In this document: positions 9,003 to 17,185 of the stretch, one piece after another | Layout: each line of letters opens with the position of its first letter | Numbering within the stretch: the stretch's first letter is position 1 | Assembly (NCBI GenBank): GCA_025363605.1 | Contig: JANYDO010000172.1 | Location: 1-32,296, forward strand | Length of the DNA stretch: 32,296 bases | Reading direction: 5' to 3' | DNA from: Candidatus Kapaibacterium sp. | Lineage (GTDB): Bacteria; Bacteroidota; Ignavibacteria; Kapaibacteriales; UBA4661 | The notes under the pieces: model-generated | The model's input: only the letters and a program-made list of their open reading frames with translations | Told to the model about the DNA's origin: nothing | Databases searched by the model: none | Position numbers and translations under genes: made by a program

Positions 9003-9863
9003 AGACTTTTTTATCTCTTCTGTCTTTTCTGCCCGCAAGACCGCATTGGTGCTTATGCAAAAAAACTACTTGACAAACGAATAAGGATTCTGTAATTTCG
9101 GCACTGGTGTTCAGAGTTATTGTGTTCAGAGTTTGTTTCCCATTTTCAGCAATAGTTCTTCGTGGCACACGCCGAACTACACTGACAACGCTCTTTATTT
9201 TCGTTGGTACTCTTCACAGGAGAGTATCGAAATAGTTCCTGCCAATCGAAGCATAGCGTAGGATAGTCCAAAATAACATATTAACGTCTTCCGGCTTTGG
9301 TAGCACAGACATTCTTGTCTGTGAAGTTGAAGCAACACAGACAAGAATGTCTGTGCTACAGGTGAAGAAATTATATCTATATTTTTGAATGACTCCTTGA
9401 TAACATAGCTTGAAGCATAGCAGAATTACGACAACATTCCTGATGGTTACTCTTGCTGAGTACCTTCTTACTGTTTGATTCACCCTTGTTTCTTTGCTGT
9501 TCTTGCCGACTTGTCGGGATACCATTTGCGCTACTTTTTCGTTCTCTTTTTTCAAAGTCCATTACCACAACTTATACTTTGAATCGTTCATAGCGCTGTT
9601 TCTGTGTGTTCCTAAAAATCCTTGGAACGTCACCCCTCGCTAATAACTTTTTTAACAACTTTCGGCTCATAACGTGTTTTGCATACTGCGGAGAATACTT
9701 GTCTCTCTGTATCGGTCTGCGTGTGCGCTGGTTATTTTTGTGTGATACCACCATTATTTTGGGTTATCTCATTTCCACACGACCTTAAAACAATAGAACA
9801 TACTTTATCACAAACAGTCTCATTCAAATTCTCATTTTTCCATTCATTTAACCTCGTAGCATT
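9003..9863. other. 861-bp gene-free stretch before susC, with one inverted repeat
   Basis: No credible coding sequence was found on either strand. The only clear structure is the inverted repeat at 9301-9358. Short open frames on the minus strand (9214-9555, 9377-9568) run through that repeat and look like repeat-derived noise. The final ~100 bases should contain the susC promoter, but no convincing -33/-7 or -35/-10 pair could be assigned. Confidence 0.6.
9301..9358. repeat. Inverted repeat, 23-base arms with AGACA/TGTCT core
   Basis: The left arm at 9301-9323 begins TAGCACAGACATTC and is the exact reverse complement of the right arm at 9336-9358, separated by 12 bases. Each arm is itself nearly self-complementary (CACAGACA, four bases, TGTCTGTG), so alternative cruciforms are possible. 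The inner motif matches two hairpins of the element at 6049-6180. Confidence 0.75.
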
Positions 9864-12800
9864 ATGCAAAGACTTACTACGTTTCTCCATTATTGCGCCG
9901 CTCTCGTGCTTCTTCTGGGCATGACCTCAGCGCTAGCGTTGGCTAATGGGCGCATTGTCGGGAAGGCAACCGACGACGATAACAACGCCCCACTGGGCGG
10001 TGTGAGTATTAAAATTAAAGTTGGCTCGAAGGTGCTGGGCGCTTTCACCGGCAAAGACGGAAGCTATGAAATCCGCAACGTTCCTGCCGGAGCATACGAC
10101 GTGACGGCAGCGTATATCGGCTTTAAGGCACAGACGAAAAAAGTGACTGTGACCGATGAAGGCGAAGCAAAGGTAGATTTCAAGATGCAACTTGATTTGT
10201 TGCTTTTGGAAGAAGCGGTTGTCATTGGGTATGGCACGAAAACCCGCAAAGACCTTACGGGTTCGATTGCTTCCATTGATGCCAAAGAAATCAAGGATGC
10301 ACCGCTCCCCAGCTTTGAGCAGATGCTTCAAGGTCGTGCCGCAGGGGTGCAGGTCATCGCTTCTAACGGTATGCCCGGTTCGCCCGTTACAGTGCGTGTG
10401 CGCGGCACGGGCTCCATTACAGCAAGCAGCGACCCGCTCTATATCATTGACGGTGTACCAATGACGACCGGCAGCTATGGAACAAACTTCCGTACTGGAA
10501 CAGAAACAAACGCTCTTGCTGATTTGAATCCGAATGATATCGAAAGCATGGAGATTCTTAAAGATGCCGACGCTGCCGCCATCTATGGTGCGCGTGGTGC
10601 AAATGGTGTAGTGCTTATTACGACGAAACGCGGACAAGCAGGAACAACGAAATTTAATGTCAATATCATGTCCGGTTTTAACCAAGTATCGAATCGTCCT
10701 GCACTTTATGACGGTCCAGGCTGGCTCAAACTCTGGAATGAAGGAGCAACAAACGATAGCATTGTTGCCAGAAAAGAAGGTCGTTCCTACACCCGCCCTA
10801 ATCTTCCCTACAATATCTACGACCCAACGAGCGGTAAAGCAAAGCGTACCGGACAGCTTGACCCTGCAAACACAAACTGGCTTGATCAAGTCTTGCAAGT
10901 CGGTCGGATAAATCAGGTGGAAGTCAATGCAAGTGGTGGCACGGAGAAAACCCGCTTCTATGCCGGTGCAACCTACCGTACAGAAACCGGCTACCAGAAA
11001 AAGACCGATGGCGAGCGCATTTCCGGTCGTCTCAATGTTGACCACAATGCAACCGACGATTTTGTCGTTGGTTTCAATGCCAACGTGACACGCTTCACAA
11101 CCAATCGCGGTCCCGTGGCATGGTCCGGCGGTATGGGGTCGGCACAAAGCAGTTCGCTTCCTATTTTCCCCATCTTTACGACCACGGGAGAGTATTTCCA
11201 GCCTACATCCGGTCTCAACCCTGTTGTACAAATTGATAATTTCGATTTTACACAAATCAATACTCGCTTGCTTGCCAATGGCTATGGTGAGTATCGTTTC
11301 AATGGATTAGGGATTCCCGGACTTGCGCTTCGCTTAGAGGCAGGTATTGATAAAGCCGATGTCACAGAAAGTTTCTTCCAAAACGGCATTACTCGCAGTG
11401 ACGGACAATCATTTGCTGAAAAGCGCAATGTTTCGGTTATTAACTGGAACACCAATACTACCTTGAATTATCAAACGAAGTTCGGTAGCGAACACACTCT
11501 GACGGCACTTGTCGGTATGAGCGTCAACCGCTCGGATCGGTTAGATGTCACAGCCAATGGTCGTGATTTCCCGAACGCTTACTTTACCAATCCTGCTTCG
11601 GCAGCAGTCAAAAGCGGTGGTTCGTATCAAACCGCATACAGCTTCCTCGGCTATTTCGGACGCTTGGACTACAAGTTTCTTGACAAATATCTCGTCAAGT
11701 TCAGCATTCGTCGCGATGGTTCTTCACGCTTCGGTTCCGATACGCGCTTTGGTACCTTTCCGGCTGTCGGCTTGGGTTGGCTTCTTTCCGAAGAAGATTT
11801 CTTGAAAAATAATGAAACCTTGTCGCTCTTGAAATTGCGCGGCAGCTACGGACTTACGGGTAATGCAGAAATTCCTGACTTTGCTCGCTTCGGCACATAC
11901 TATGCCGGTGCGAACTACAATGGTCAAGGTGGCATTGCTCCGGCTAGTCTGCCGAATACCTCACTTGGCTGGGAACAAGCAGCAATGCTCGACGTAGGGC
12001 TTGATTTTGCTTTCTGGCAAGGTCGCTTATCGGGTACACTCGCATTTTACACCAAAAACTCCACCAATCTTTTGCTCAATCTGAGCATTCCGTCTTCAAT
12101 AGGATTCGTCTCTATTCTCCAAAACGTCGGTAGCATCAATAATACCGGCTTTGAAGTAAGCCTCAGCAGCAAAAATCTTGTTGGCGAGTTTACATGGTCA
12201 ACTGACCTCAATATGGCATTCAATCGTAACGTGGTGCTGGACAACGCCGGCTTGCCACCTGATGCTGTCGGTGGTCCGGGCGAGACACGTCTTTTGAAAG
12301 GCTATCCGATTGGAACGTTCTTTATCAATCGTTTTGCCTACGTCCAAAAAAGTGATGGTATGGTAGCAGTGCAGCGCCGCAGCGCCGACAATCAAACCAG
12401 CTTCGATCCGAACAAACCAAACAATCAATCAAATGTGTCGGGTCGTTGGATTGACACGACCGTTATGGTTCGCGGTGGTTCAGCTATTTACTATAATATC
12501 AATGGTCAAAAAACTGATGTTTACGATACAAAAGACCGTGTAGCTCTTGGTCAACCATACCCAACTGTTGTTGGCGGACTGACAAACACCTTCACTTTCA
12601 TGGGCTTTGACCTTTCGATACTCATCAATTTCTCCATTGGTAATTCGCTCTATGATGATGCTGCGAAACGACAAGTTGGTGCTGTGAGTTTCCGTTGGAA
12701 TCAACGCGCAAATGAAACAGAAATGCGCTGGAAAAAAGATGGGGACGATGCTTCCGTGCCACGTCTCTCGCTTACCGAAAACCGTGACATCAACATTGAC

Positions 12801-13073
12801 CGTTGGTTGTATGACGGTTCGTTTGTGCGTGTCCGGCAAATTACGTTTGGCTACCGCTTGCCGCAAAGCCTGCTTGAGCCAATCGGTTTGACGAATGTGC
12901 GCCTCTATGCCACAGCAAGCAATCCGTTCACCTTCACGAAATATCCGGGCTGGGATCCGGAGGTACAACGCGACCAATACGGCGCTCAAGGCGCAAACTT
13001 GGGTGCAAGCGTAACGTACCTCACACCGCCACAGGCTCAAGGTTTCGTCTTTGGTCTGAACGTTGGTTTCTAA
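9864..13073 (+). CDS. SusC/RagA-family TonB-linked outer membrane receptor
   Basis: This 1,069-residue outer membrane transporter has a signal peptide with a likely cut after SALALA (residue 27) and a carboxypeptidase-regulatory-like domain at about 29-110 (GKDGSYEIRNVPAGAYDV). A TonB-box region, VVIGYGTKTRKDLTGSI, and a plug domain (VRVRGTGSI, DPLYIIDGVPM, ILKDADAAAIYGARGANGV) follow, then a long beta-barrel that ends in an aromatic residue (NVGF). These are hallmarks of SusC proteins, which import oligosaccharides or peptides using TonB energy and a SusD lipoprotein lid. The SusD partner begins 49 bases downstream, supporting cotranscription. The substrate cannot be read from the sequence; the neighbouring duplicated binding-module protein and glycogen phosphorylase favour a glycan. 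Confidence 0.95.
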   Translation: MQRLTTFLHYCAALVLLLGMTSALALANGRIVGKATDDDNNAPLGGVSIKIKVGSKVLGAFTGKDGSYEIRNVPAGAYDVTAAYIGFKAQTKKVTVTDEGEAKVDFKMQLDLLLLEEAVVIGYGTKTRKDLTGSIASIDAKEIKDAPLPSFEQMLQGRAAGVQVIASNGMPGSPVTVRVRGTGSITASSDPLYIIDGVPMTTGSYGTNFRTGTETNALADLNPNDIESMEILKDADAAAIYGARGANGVVLITTKRGQAGTTKFNVNIMSGFNQVSNRPALYDGPGWLKLWNEGATNDSIVARKEGRSYTRPNLPYNIYDPTSGKAKRTGQLDPANTNWLDQVLQVGRINQVEVNASGGTEKTRFYAGATYRTETGYQKKTDGERISGRLNVDHNATDDFVVGFNANVTRFTTNRGPVAWSGGMGSAQSSSLPIFPIFTTTGEYFQPTSGLNPVVQIDNFDFTQINTRLLANGYGEYRFNGLGIPGLALRLEAGIDKADVTESFFQNGITRSDGQSFAEKRNVSVINWNTNTTLNYQTKFGSEHTLTALVGMSVNRSDRLDVTANGRDFPNAYFTNPASAAVKSGGSYQTAYSFLGYFGRLDYKFLDKYLVKFSIRRDGSSRFGSDTRFGTFPAVGLGWLLSEEDFLKNNETLSLLKLRGSYGLTGNAEIPDFARFGTYYAGANYNGQGGIAPASLPNTSLGWEQAAMLDVGLDFAFWQGRLSGTLAFYTKNSTNLLLNLSIPSSIGFVSILQNVGSINNTGFEVSLSSKNLVGEFTWSTDLNMAFNRNVVLDNAGLPPDAVGGPGETRLLKGYPIGTFFINRFAYVQKSDGMVAVQRRSADNQTSFDPNKPNNQSNVSGRWIDTTVMVRGGSAIYYNINGQKTDVYDTKDRVALGQPYPTVVGGLTNTFTFMGFDLSILINFSIGNSLYDDAAKRQVGAVSFRWNQRANETEMRWKKDGDDASVPRLSLTENRDINIDRWLYDGSFVRVRQITFGYRLPQSLLEPIGLTNVRLYATASNPFTFTKYPGWDPEVQRDQYGAQGANLGASVTYLTPPQAQGFVFGLNVGF

Positions 13074-13122
13074 GCAGAATAGCTCTTAATAATTGAATAT
13101 CCATCTACATTTTACTATTATC

Positions 13123-14499
13123 ATGAAGAGATTCCGAAAACTTATAGTGGCATCGGCACTCATGGCAGGCGTTGGGTTCAGTTCCTGCGAAAGTGTGCTG
13201 AATATCTTGCCGCCTCTCGACTTGGCAAACGAAGCCGCACTCGTAAGCACCCGTGGGCTACGCACGGCATTGACAGGTTCATTTAGCCCTAGCGGTGGTT
13301 TGGCAGACGGCGGTGGCTTGTCCGGTAACGCGCTCACATCGGGTGAGCTCTGGGCTGATCAAATTCAGGCTCAAAGCCCCGGCTTTGGTCAATTGCAGAT
13401 TATCAATCGTAACTTAAACTTCTTCAACGACCAAGGTCGCCCCATCTGGCAAAATGGCTATGGTATCATCAATCGCGCTAATAACATCCTTGATGCTATC
13501 CCGACCATCAGCGATGCACAAATCGCTTCCGAAAAAGACCTCATTCGTGGCAACGCGCTCTTTTTGCGAGCGTGGGCGTACTTCAATCTTGTTCGTTATT
13601 TCGCACAGCCTTGGGGCTTTTCCGCAGACAACAGCCATCCGGGCGTGGTTTTGCGCACGAGTCCGACAAGAAACCCTTCCGGCGCGTCGAAAGCACGTTC
13701 GACCGTAACGGAAGTGTATGGTCAGATTATTAAAGATTTGACCGAAGCCGAGGGGCTTCTTCCGGCAGCTGACGCTTTACCATCGTTCTATGATTCCTAC
13801 GCATCCAAGGGTGCTGTTGCTGCTTTACTTGCGCGGGTATATTTCCAACAAAACGATTTCACCAATGCTGCTGCTGCTGCTGGTCGTGTGATTAGCAATA
13901 CCAACTATGCACTCGGCGATGATGTGATGGATGTGTTCAAAAATAGCCCAACCAAAGAGACCGTCTTCCAACTTCTTAGCGACGACCAGAGCAATTCAGG
14001 TGGCGCGGTCAACGGTAATTTCCGTCAGGACGACAACGACCCGCCGCTTTACGTTGATCCTGCTTTTGCTACTGTCATGTCAGCTTTGCCGTCAACAGAT
14101 AAGCGTAAGGCATTCGTGAATGAGCGCGATGGTATCACGCGCACGACCAAATACGACAAATTGATTATGAATGTGCCGGTTATTCGCTTGCCGGAAATGC
14201 TCCTTATTCGTGCGGAAGCCACGGCATCGGCAAATGCAGCAGGAGCGCTTGCTGACCTTAATCAGTTGCGCCGCCGCGCCGGTGTTCCGGCTCTCACGGG
14301 GCTAACCGGGCAAGGACTCATTGACGCAATCCGCCGTGAACGTAGTATTGAGCTTTGCTTTGAAGGCGACCGCTTCCATGAACTCAAACGCACAAAGCAA
14401 AATATTCGCGATAGCAAATGGAATGCATCTTCGGTTATCTTCAAAATTCCTGATGTCGAGGTGAATGCAAACACCTTGTGCGCACAAAATCCTGATTAA
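13123..14499 (+). CDS. SusD/RagB-family nutrient-binding outer membrane lipoprotein
   Basis: The ATG at 13123 gives 458 residues with a lipoprotein signal: basic KRFRK, a hydrophobic core, then GFSSC with Cys22 as the lipidation site. The frame is open to 13093 but the extra residues would spoil the signal peptide. SusD helices are visible in NRANNILDAIP, LFLRAWAYFNLVRYFAQPWG and PVIRLPEMLLIRAEA, and the C-terminus carries the family signature IRRERSIELCFEGDRFHELKR. It forms the extracellular lid over the SusC barrel encoded just upstream. At 458 residues it is at the short end for the family. A terminator follows within 25 bases, so susC-susD forms a two-gene unit separate from the next gene. 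Confidence 0.94.
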   Translation: MKRFRKLIVASALMAGVGFSSCESVLNILPPLDLANEAALVSTRGLRTALTGSFSPSGGLADGGGLSGNALTSGELWADQIQAQSPGFGQLQIINRNLNFFNDQGRPIWQNGYGIINRANNILDAIPTISDAQIASEKDLIRGNALFLRAWAYFNLVRYFAQPWGFSADNSHPGVVLRTSPTRNPSGASKARSTVTEVYGQIIKDLTEAEGLLPAADALPSFYDSYASKGAVAALLARVYFQQNDFTNAAAAAGRVISNTNYALGDDVMDVFKNSPTKETVFQLLSDDQSNSGGAVNGNFRQDDNDPPLYVDPAFATVMSALPSTDKRKAFVNERDGITRTTKYDKLIMNVPVIRLPEMLLIRAEATASANAAGALADLNQLRRRAGVPALTGLTGQGLIDAIRRERSIELCFEGDRFHELKRTKQNIRDSKWNASSVIFKIPDVEVNANTLCAQNPD

Positions 14500-14522
14500 C
14501 GTATGGCGTATTATCATAATAA

Positions 14523-14557
14523 AGGAGGCTTGGTACAAGCCCAAGCCTCCTAATTTT
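14523..14557 (+). terminator. Intrinsic terminator after susD
   Basis: AGGAGGCTTG at 14523-14532 pairs with CAAGCCTCCT at 14542-14551 across a nine-base loop, followed by AATTTTAT. It lies 23 bases after the susD stop codon and separates susD from the next gene. Confidence 0.8.
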
Positions 14558-14612
14558 ATGTAATACCAAATTGAGTTGAAGGCTGTGCAGTAAAATCCCT
14601 GCAACATCAGTA

Positions 14613-14636
14613 AACAAGGGAGCATGCTCCCTTGTT
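14613..14636. repeat. Perfect 24-bp palindrome, second member of the GCATGC-centred family
   Basis: AACAAGGGAGCA followed by its exact complement. It matches the palindrome at 5986-6009 except for one base per arm, changed in a compensating way, which indicates that pairing rather than sequence is conserved. It is embedded in imperfect inverted ends spanning about 14561-14667, so it may be the core of a ~107-bp repeat. Confidence 0.7.
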
Positions 14637-14721
14637 ATTGTACAATTCTCAACTTACAATGGTATCAGACCACAATGGTAAAAAACAGGTGGAAAAATTT
14701 CCCCCTTACTGTCAAATAGTA

Positions 14722-14750
14722 TTGACATTTACGCGGAAAAAATGTATTAT
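14722..14750 (+). promoter_or_regulatory. Sigma-70-like promoter for the twin-repeat T9SS protein
   Basis: A perfect TTGACA at 14722-14727 and TATTAT at 14745-14750 are separated by exactly 17 bases. Transcription would begin near 14757, leaving a leader of about 140 bases before the ATG at 14899. An inverted pair GGAAA/TTTCC at 14691-14702 lies just upstream of the -35 box. This is the clearest promoter in the window and matches the general sigma-70 consensus rather than the Bacteroidota TTTG/TAnnTTTG form. Confidence 0.6.
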
Positions 14751-14898
14751 GTTCCTTCCCTGTTTTTAACAATTTGCGGTGGTAAATTTCTTGCCGGTAT
14801 GGCGTAAAGCCGCACCATAACTACATCAACGAAAACACAGAATTCTTTATCTGTAATTCTTTCTCGTATTTTTTTTACTTTTTTTGGAGCGTAATTTT

Positions 14899-16236
14899 AT
14901 GAACGCAAAACGACTTCTTGTTGCTGCTGCCGGTGTAATCGCAATCAGCTCAACAGCATTTGCACAATTCCCTAAAGAGGCGACCGATGCCGGTATAACG
15001 GTATCACCATGGCCATTCACGCAGACCCAAGCAATCACCATCTCGGTAGATGCTACCAAGACATGGCCTAAAACAGCACTTGCTTCAGACAAACAACCCC
15101 TAAAAGGTGCTGCTGAAGTAAATATTCATGGTGGTGTGAATCTTGGCAAAATCCCCGGTACAGGTGTAGCAGATGCTGATGTCATGCGCTGGCAAAAAGT
15201 GCAGGGCGATTGGAGAAGCTACCCTGCAAAATGCAAATTTACCAAGACCGCAACGGATAAATTCGAGCTTAAACTGACCCCATCAACGCACTTCCTTCTT
15301 GCCGCAACTGATGTTATCTCCGAAATTGATTTTGTATTGAACGATGGTGCGAATGGTACAAAATCTGGTGGAACCGCTCCGGCTGCTGGCAAAGAGACCG
15401 AAGGTGATGGTCGCTCGGATATTTTTGTTCCGTTAAACGGAACTGTATTGCAATTTCCAAAAGCGGTGAGCGATGCCGGTATTACGGTATCACCATGGCC
15501 CTTTACACAAACTCAAGCAATCACCATATCGGTAGATGCTACCAAGACATGGCCTAAAACAGCGCTTGCTGCCGACAAACAACCCCTAAAAGGTGCTGCT
15601 GAAGTAAATATTCACGGCGGGGTAAATCTTGGTAAGATTCCGGCAGTAGGCGTAGCGGATGCTGATGTCATGCGCTGGCAAAAAGTGCAAGGCGACTGGA
15701 GAAGCTATCCTGCGAAATGCAAATTTACCAAGACAGCAACGGATAAATTTGAATTGAAGATGACCCCATCAACGCACTTCCTTCTTGCCGCAACCGATGT
15801 TATCACGGAAATTGACTTTGTATTGAACGATGGTGCGAATGGTACAAAATCCGGTGGAACCGCCCCGGCTGCTGGCAAAGAGACTGAAGGTGACGGTCGT
15901 GCGGATATTTTTGTACCCTTGACAGCAACGGCACCAACATCTGTTCGTAACACGGACATATTCACCGCAGCAATGAGCTATCCGAACCCTGCTACGGATG
16001 TCGTCAATATCAACTTCGGCTTGAAAAACACCGCAAATGTGACGTTGAAAATCTTCAATGCGCAAGGTGTTGAAGTTGCTACCTTGCTTGATGGCAATAC
16101 GATGTCAGGTAATGCTCTTCACATCATGCAGTGGGACGTTACGAACGTTGCCGGCAAAAAAGTTCCGTCGGGTGCATATTTCTTCCGTTTGATGGTCAAT
16201 GGTGTTACCGAGACCGGTAAAATCATGGTCAACTAA
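14899..16236 (+). CDS. Secreted protein with two near-identical 162-residue modules and a T9SS sorting domain
   Basis: The ATG at 14899 gives 445 residues; GGAG at about 14886 precedes it. A signal peptide (LLVAAAGVIAISSTAFA) is cut before Gln23. Module 1 (residues 23-184) and module 2 (185-346) differ at only about nine positions outside their last few residues, a recent tandem duplication. Each contains EVNIHGGVNL, MRWQKVQGDW, LTPSTHFLLA-type and IDFVLNDGANG segments, resembling the beta-sandwich modules found in starch-binding SusE/F-type and amylase-associated proteins; that resemblance is by pattern only. The last ~80 residues are a type A T9SS C-terminal domain (SYPNPATDVVNINF, GKKVPSGAYFFRL). 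The protein should be secreted and attached to the surface, perhaps as a glycan binder beside SusCD. Confidence 0.85.
   Translation: MNAKRLLVAAAGVIAISSTAFAQFPKEATDAGITVSPWPFTQTQAITISVDATKTWPKTALASDKQPLKGAAEVNIHGGVNLGKIPGTGVADADVMRWQKVQGDWRSYPAKCKFTKTATDKFELKLTPSTHFLLAATDVISEIDFVLNDGANGTKSGGTAPAAGKETEGDGRSDIFVPLNGTVLQFPKAVSDAGITVSPWPFTQTQAITISVDATKTWPKTALAADKQPLKGAAEVNIHGGVNLGKIPAVGVADADVMRWQKVQGDWRSYPAKCKFTKTATDKFELKMTPSTHFLLAATDVITEIDFVLNDGANGTKSGGTAPAAGKETEGDGRADIFVPLTATAPTSVRNTDIFTAAMSYPNPATDVVNINFGLKNTANVTLKIFNAQGVEVATLLDGNTMSGNALHIMQWDVTNVAGKKVPSGAYFFRLMVNGVTETGKIMVN
14965..15936 (+). repeat. Tandem in-frame duplication, two 486-bp units
   Basis: Unit 1 is 14965-15450 and unit 2 is 15451-15936, exactly 486 bases (162 codons) apart. 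Both begin with CAATT(C/T)CC and stay in register throughout; most differences are silent third-position changes, with a few amino-acid changes. It lies wholly within the T9SS protein gene. Confidence 0.9.
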
Positions 16237-16260
16237 TTGCGCTGTTTTTCAGAAGCATTT

Positions 16261-16334
16261 TTTCAAGCCCCTCTCTGCGTACTTGCGGGGAGGGGCTTTT
16301 TGCTTTTTGTCAAGCGAAGAAAAAATGATAGATT
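16261..16334. repeat. Left copy of 74-bp direct repeat (terminator module) bounding the TA cassette
   Basis: This segment runs from TTTCAAGCCCC through the hairpin and on to GCTTTTTGTCAAGC and AATGATAGATT. It recurs almost unchanged at 17781-17852, on the far side of two toxin-antitoxin pairs. The hairpin part alone recurs at 17103-17145. The shared sequence beyond the hairpin shows that this is common descent, not just similar terminator shape. Confidence 0.8.
16265..16301 (+). terminator. Intrinsic terminator after the T9SS protein (copy 1 of 3)
   Basis: AAGCCCCT at 16265-16272 pairs with AGGGGCTT at 16291-16298, and the 3' arm runs into TTTTT. The loop side contains GCGTACTTGC. It lies 28 bases after the stop codon. 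Confidence 0.85.
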
Positions 16335-16388
16335 ATCATCAATCTTGTACCAAAAAAGAAATTTCATCACGACAACCCATTATCCGTC

Positions 16389-16658
16389 ATGAGTCTGCAA
16401 GAAATTCTCGCTGATATTCACGCACTGGAAGAAGACATCTTGCACTTTGAGCGTCTCTATGGTGTCCGCTCTGACGCATGGTATAGCGTGTATGCCTCCG
16501 GCGAAGAACCTGCCGATGATACGTGGACACTTGATTTTGCAGAGTGGGCAAGTGTATATCGGGTTTGGCTTGAGCGTCAAGCGCATTATCGTACAGAACT
16601 TCAGCGTCTTTATCCCCGTTCTGTTTCGCTGTATCAACATATCCGCAAGGCAGGTTAA
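16389..16658 (+). CDS. Putative antitoxin, TumA-like partner of the TumE-like protein
   Basis: The protein has 89 residues, is acidic and appears fully helical, beginning SLQEILADIHALEEDILHFE then RLYGVRSDAWYSVYASGEEP and LDFAEWASVYRVWLERQ. The pattern of an N-terminal helix with ..FE..YG.., a short acidic loop and then ..D..EWA..Y.. is what I recall for the small protein regularly placed just upstream of TumE/DUF6516 toxins. The stop codon abuts the next ATG with no gap, implying translational coupling. It probably neutralises the downstream product and may repress the operon. The family assignment is from memory of motif order, not an alignment. Confidence 0.7.
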   Translation: MSLQEILADIHALEEDILHFERLYGVRSDAWYSVYASGEEPADDTWTLDFAEWASVYRVWLERQAHYRTELQRLYPRSVSLYQHIRKAG

Positions 16659-17093
16659 ATGGATTTGCCTTTGCAAACAGCGTTTCGTACACCGGAAGAC
16701 TATGAGCTATTCGTTTATACGTTCACCCAGCAATATTCTTACATTCAGAGTAGTACCTTAGTTTTTACTCGGCGAGGAGCAACACTTGCCCGTGTTTCGG
16801 GGGCAATATATCTTGCCAATGGTCTGCGCTTAGAGGTGCTGGAACGTCTTGTTTTCGAGCGTTTACCGCTTCGCATAGATGGATATGGCTATGAGGCTTG
16901 GCGTGGTGAGGAAAAGTTGTATTGGTATGGTTCGCAGCCCCATCCAAACGATCCATTATTGCAAAGTACGCATCCGCATCATAAACATATCCCTCCTGAC
17001 ATAAAGCATAACCGTATTCCCGCACCTCAATTATCGTTCGATGCTCCCAATTTGCCATTTTTGATAGAAGAACTGTTGGCATTTGGTGCTTGA
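16659..17093 (+). CDS. Putative toxin, TumE-like (DUF6516-type)
   Basis: The 144-residue protein has a mixed alpha/beta N-terminal part (YSYIQSSTLVFTRRGATLAR, LANGLRLEVLERLVF) and a WYGSQPHPND turn. Its most diagnostic feature is a His-rich motif HPHHKHIPPDIKHNRIPAP followed by NLPFLIEELLAFGA. The spacing of His residues after a GYGYEAWRGEEKLYWY strand fits TumE-like (DUF6516) proteins, which are annotated as type II toxins with His residues presumed functional. It is encoded directly after the putative antitoxin and the unit is closed by terminator copy 2. The biochemical target is unknown to me. It could instead be a non-toxic accessory protein. Confidence 0.7.
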   Translation: MDLPLQTAFRTPEDYELFVYTFTQQYSYIQSSTLVFTRRGATLARVSGAIYLANGLRLEVLERLVFERLPLRIDGYGYEAWRGEEKLYWYGSQPHPNDPLLQSTHPHHKHIPPDIKHNRIPAPQLSFDAPNLPFLIEELLAFGA

Positions 17094-17102
17094 CGGAGAA
17101 AA

Positions 17103-17145
17103 TTTCAAGCCCCTTCCTGCGTACTTGCGGGGAGGGGCTTTTTTT
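17103..17145 (+). terminator. Intrinsic terminator after the TumE-like gene (copy 2 of 3)
   Basis: TTTCAAGCCCCTTCCTGCG at 17103-17121 repeats the hairpin seen at 16261 and 17781. The stem AAGCCCC (17107-17113) and GGGGCTT (17134-17140) is followed by T5 or more. It lies ten bases after the TumE-like stop. The sequence beyond the T-tract differs from the other two copies. Confidence 0.82.
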
Positions 17146-17185
17146 GTTATTTTGTATTTTATTTCCTCACCAAGCCGTTAGTACC

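Larger units (their letters stand above)
14500..14898. other. 399-bp intergenic region with terminator, palindrome and promoter
   Basis: No gene is seen. In order it holds the susD terminator, a 24-bp palindrome flanked by imperfect inverted ends (TAATACCAAATTGAGTTGA near 14561 facing CAACTTACAATGGTATCA near 14650), a direct repeat ACAATGGTA (14656-14664 and about 14673-14681), a promoter at 14722-14750 and a leader of roughly 140 bases. Confidence 0.6.

Noticed and set aside
9214-9568. Minus-strand small open frames in the pre-susC gap
   Set aside because: They run through the inverted repeat at 9301-9358 and have no ribosome binding site or family character.
9933-11255. Long minus-strand open frame of 440 codons
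   Set aside because: Antisense to susC; Cys/His/Arg-rich composition typical of a shadow frame.
17090-17185. N-terminal extension of the RelE-type antitoxin
   Set aside because: It would translate through a strong terminator hairpin; the ATG at 17186 is sufficient.
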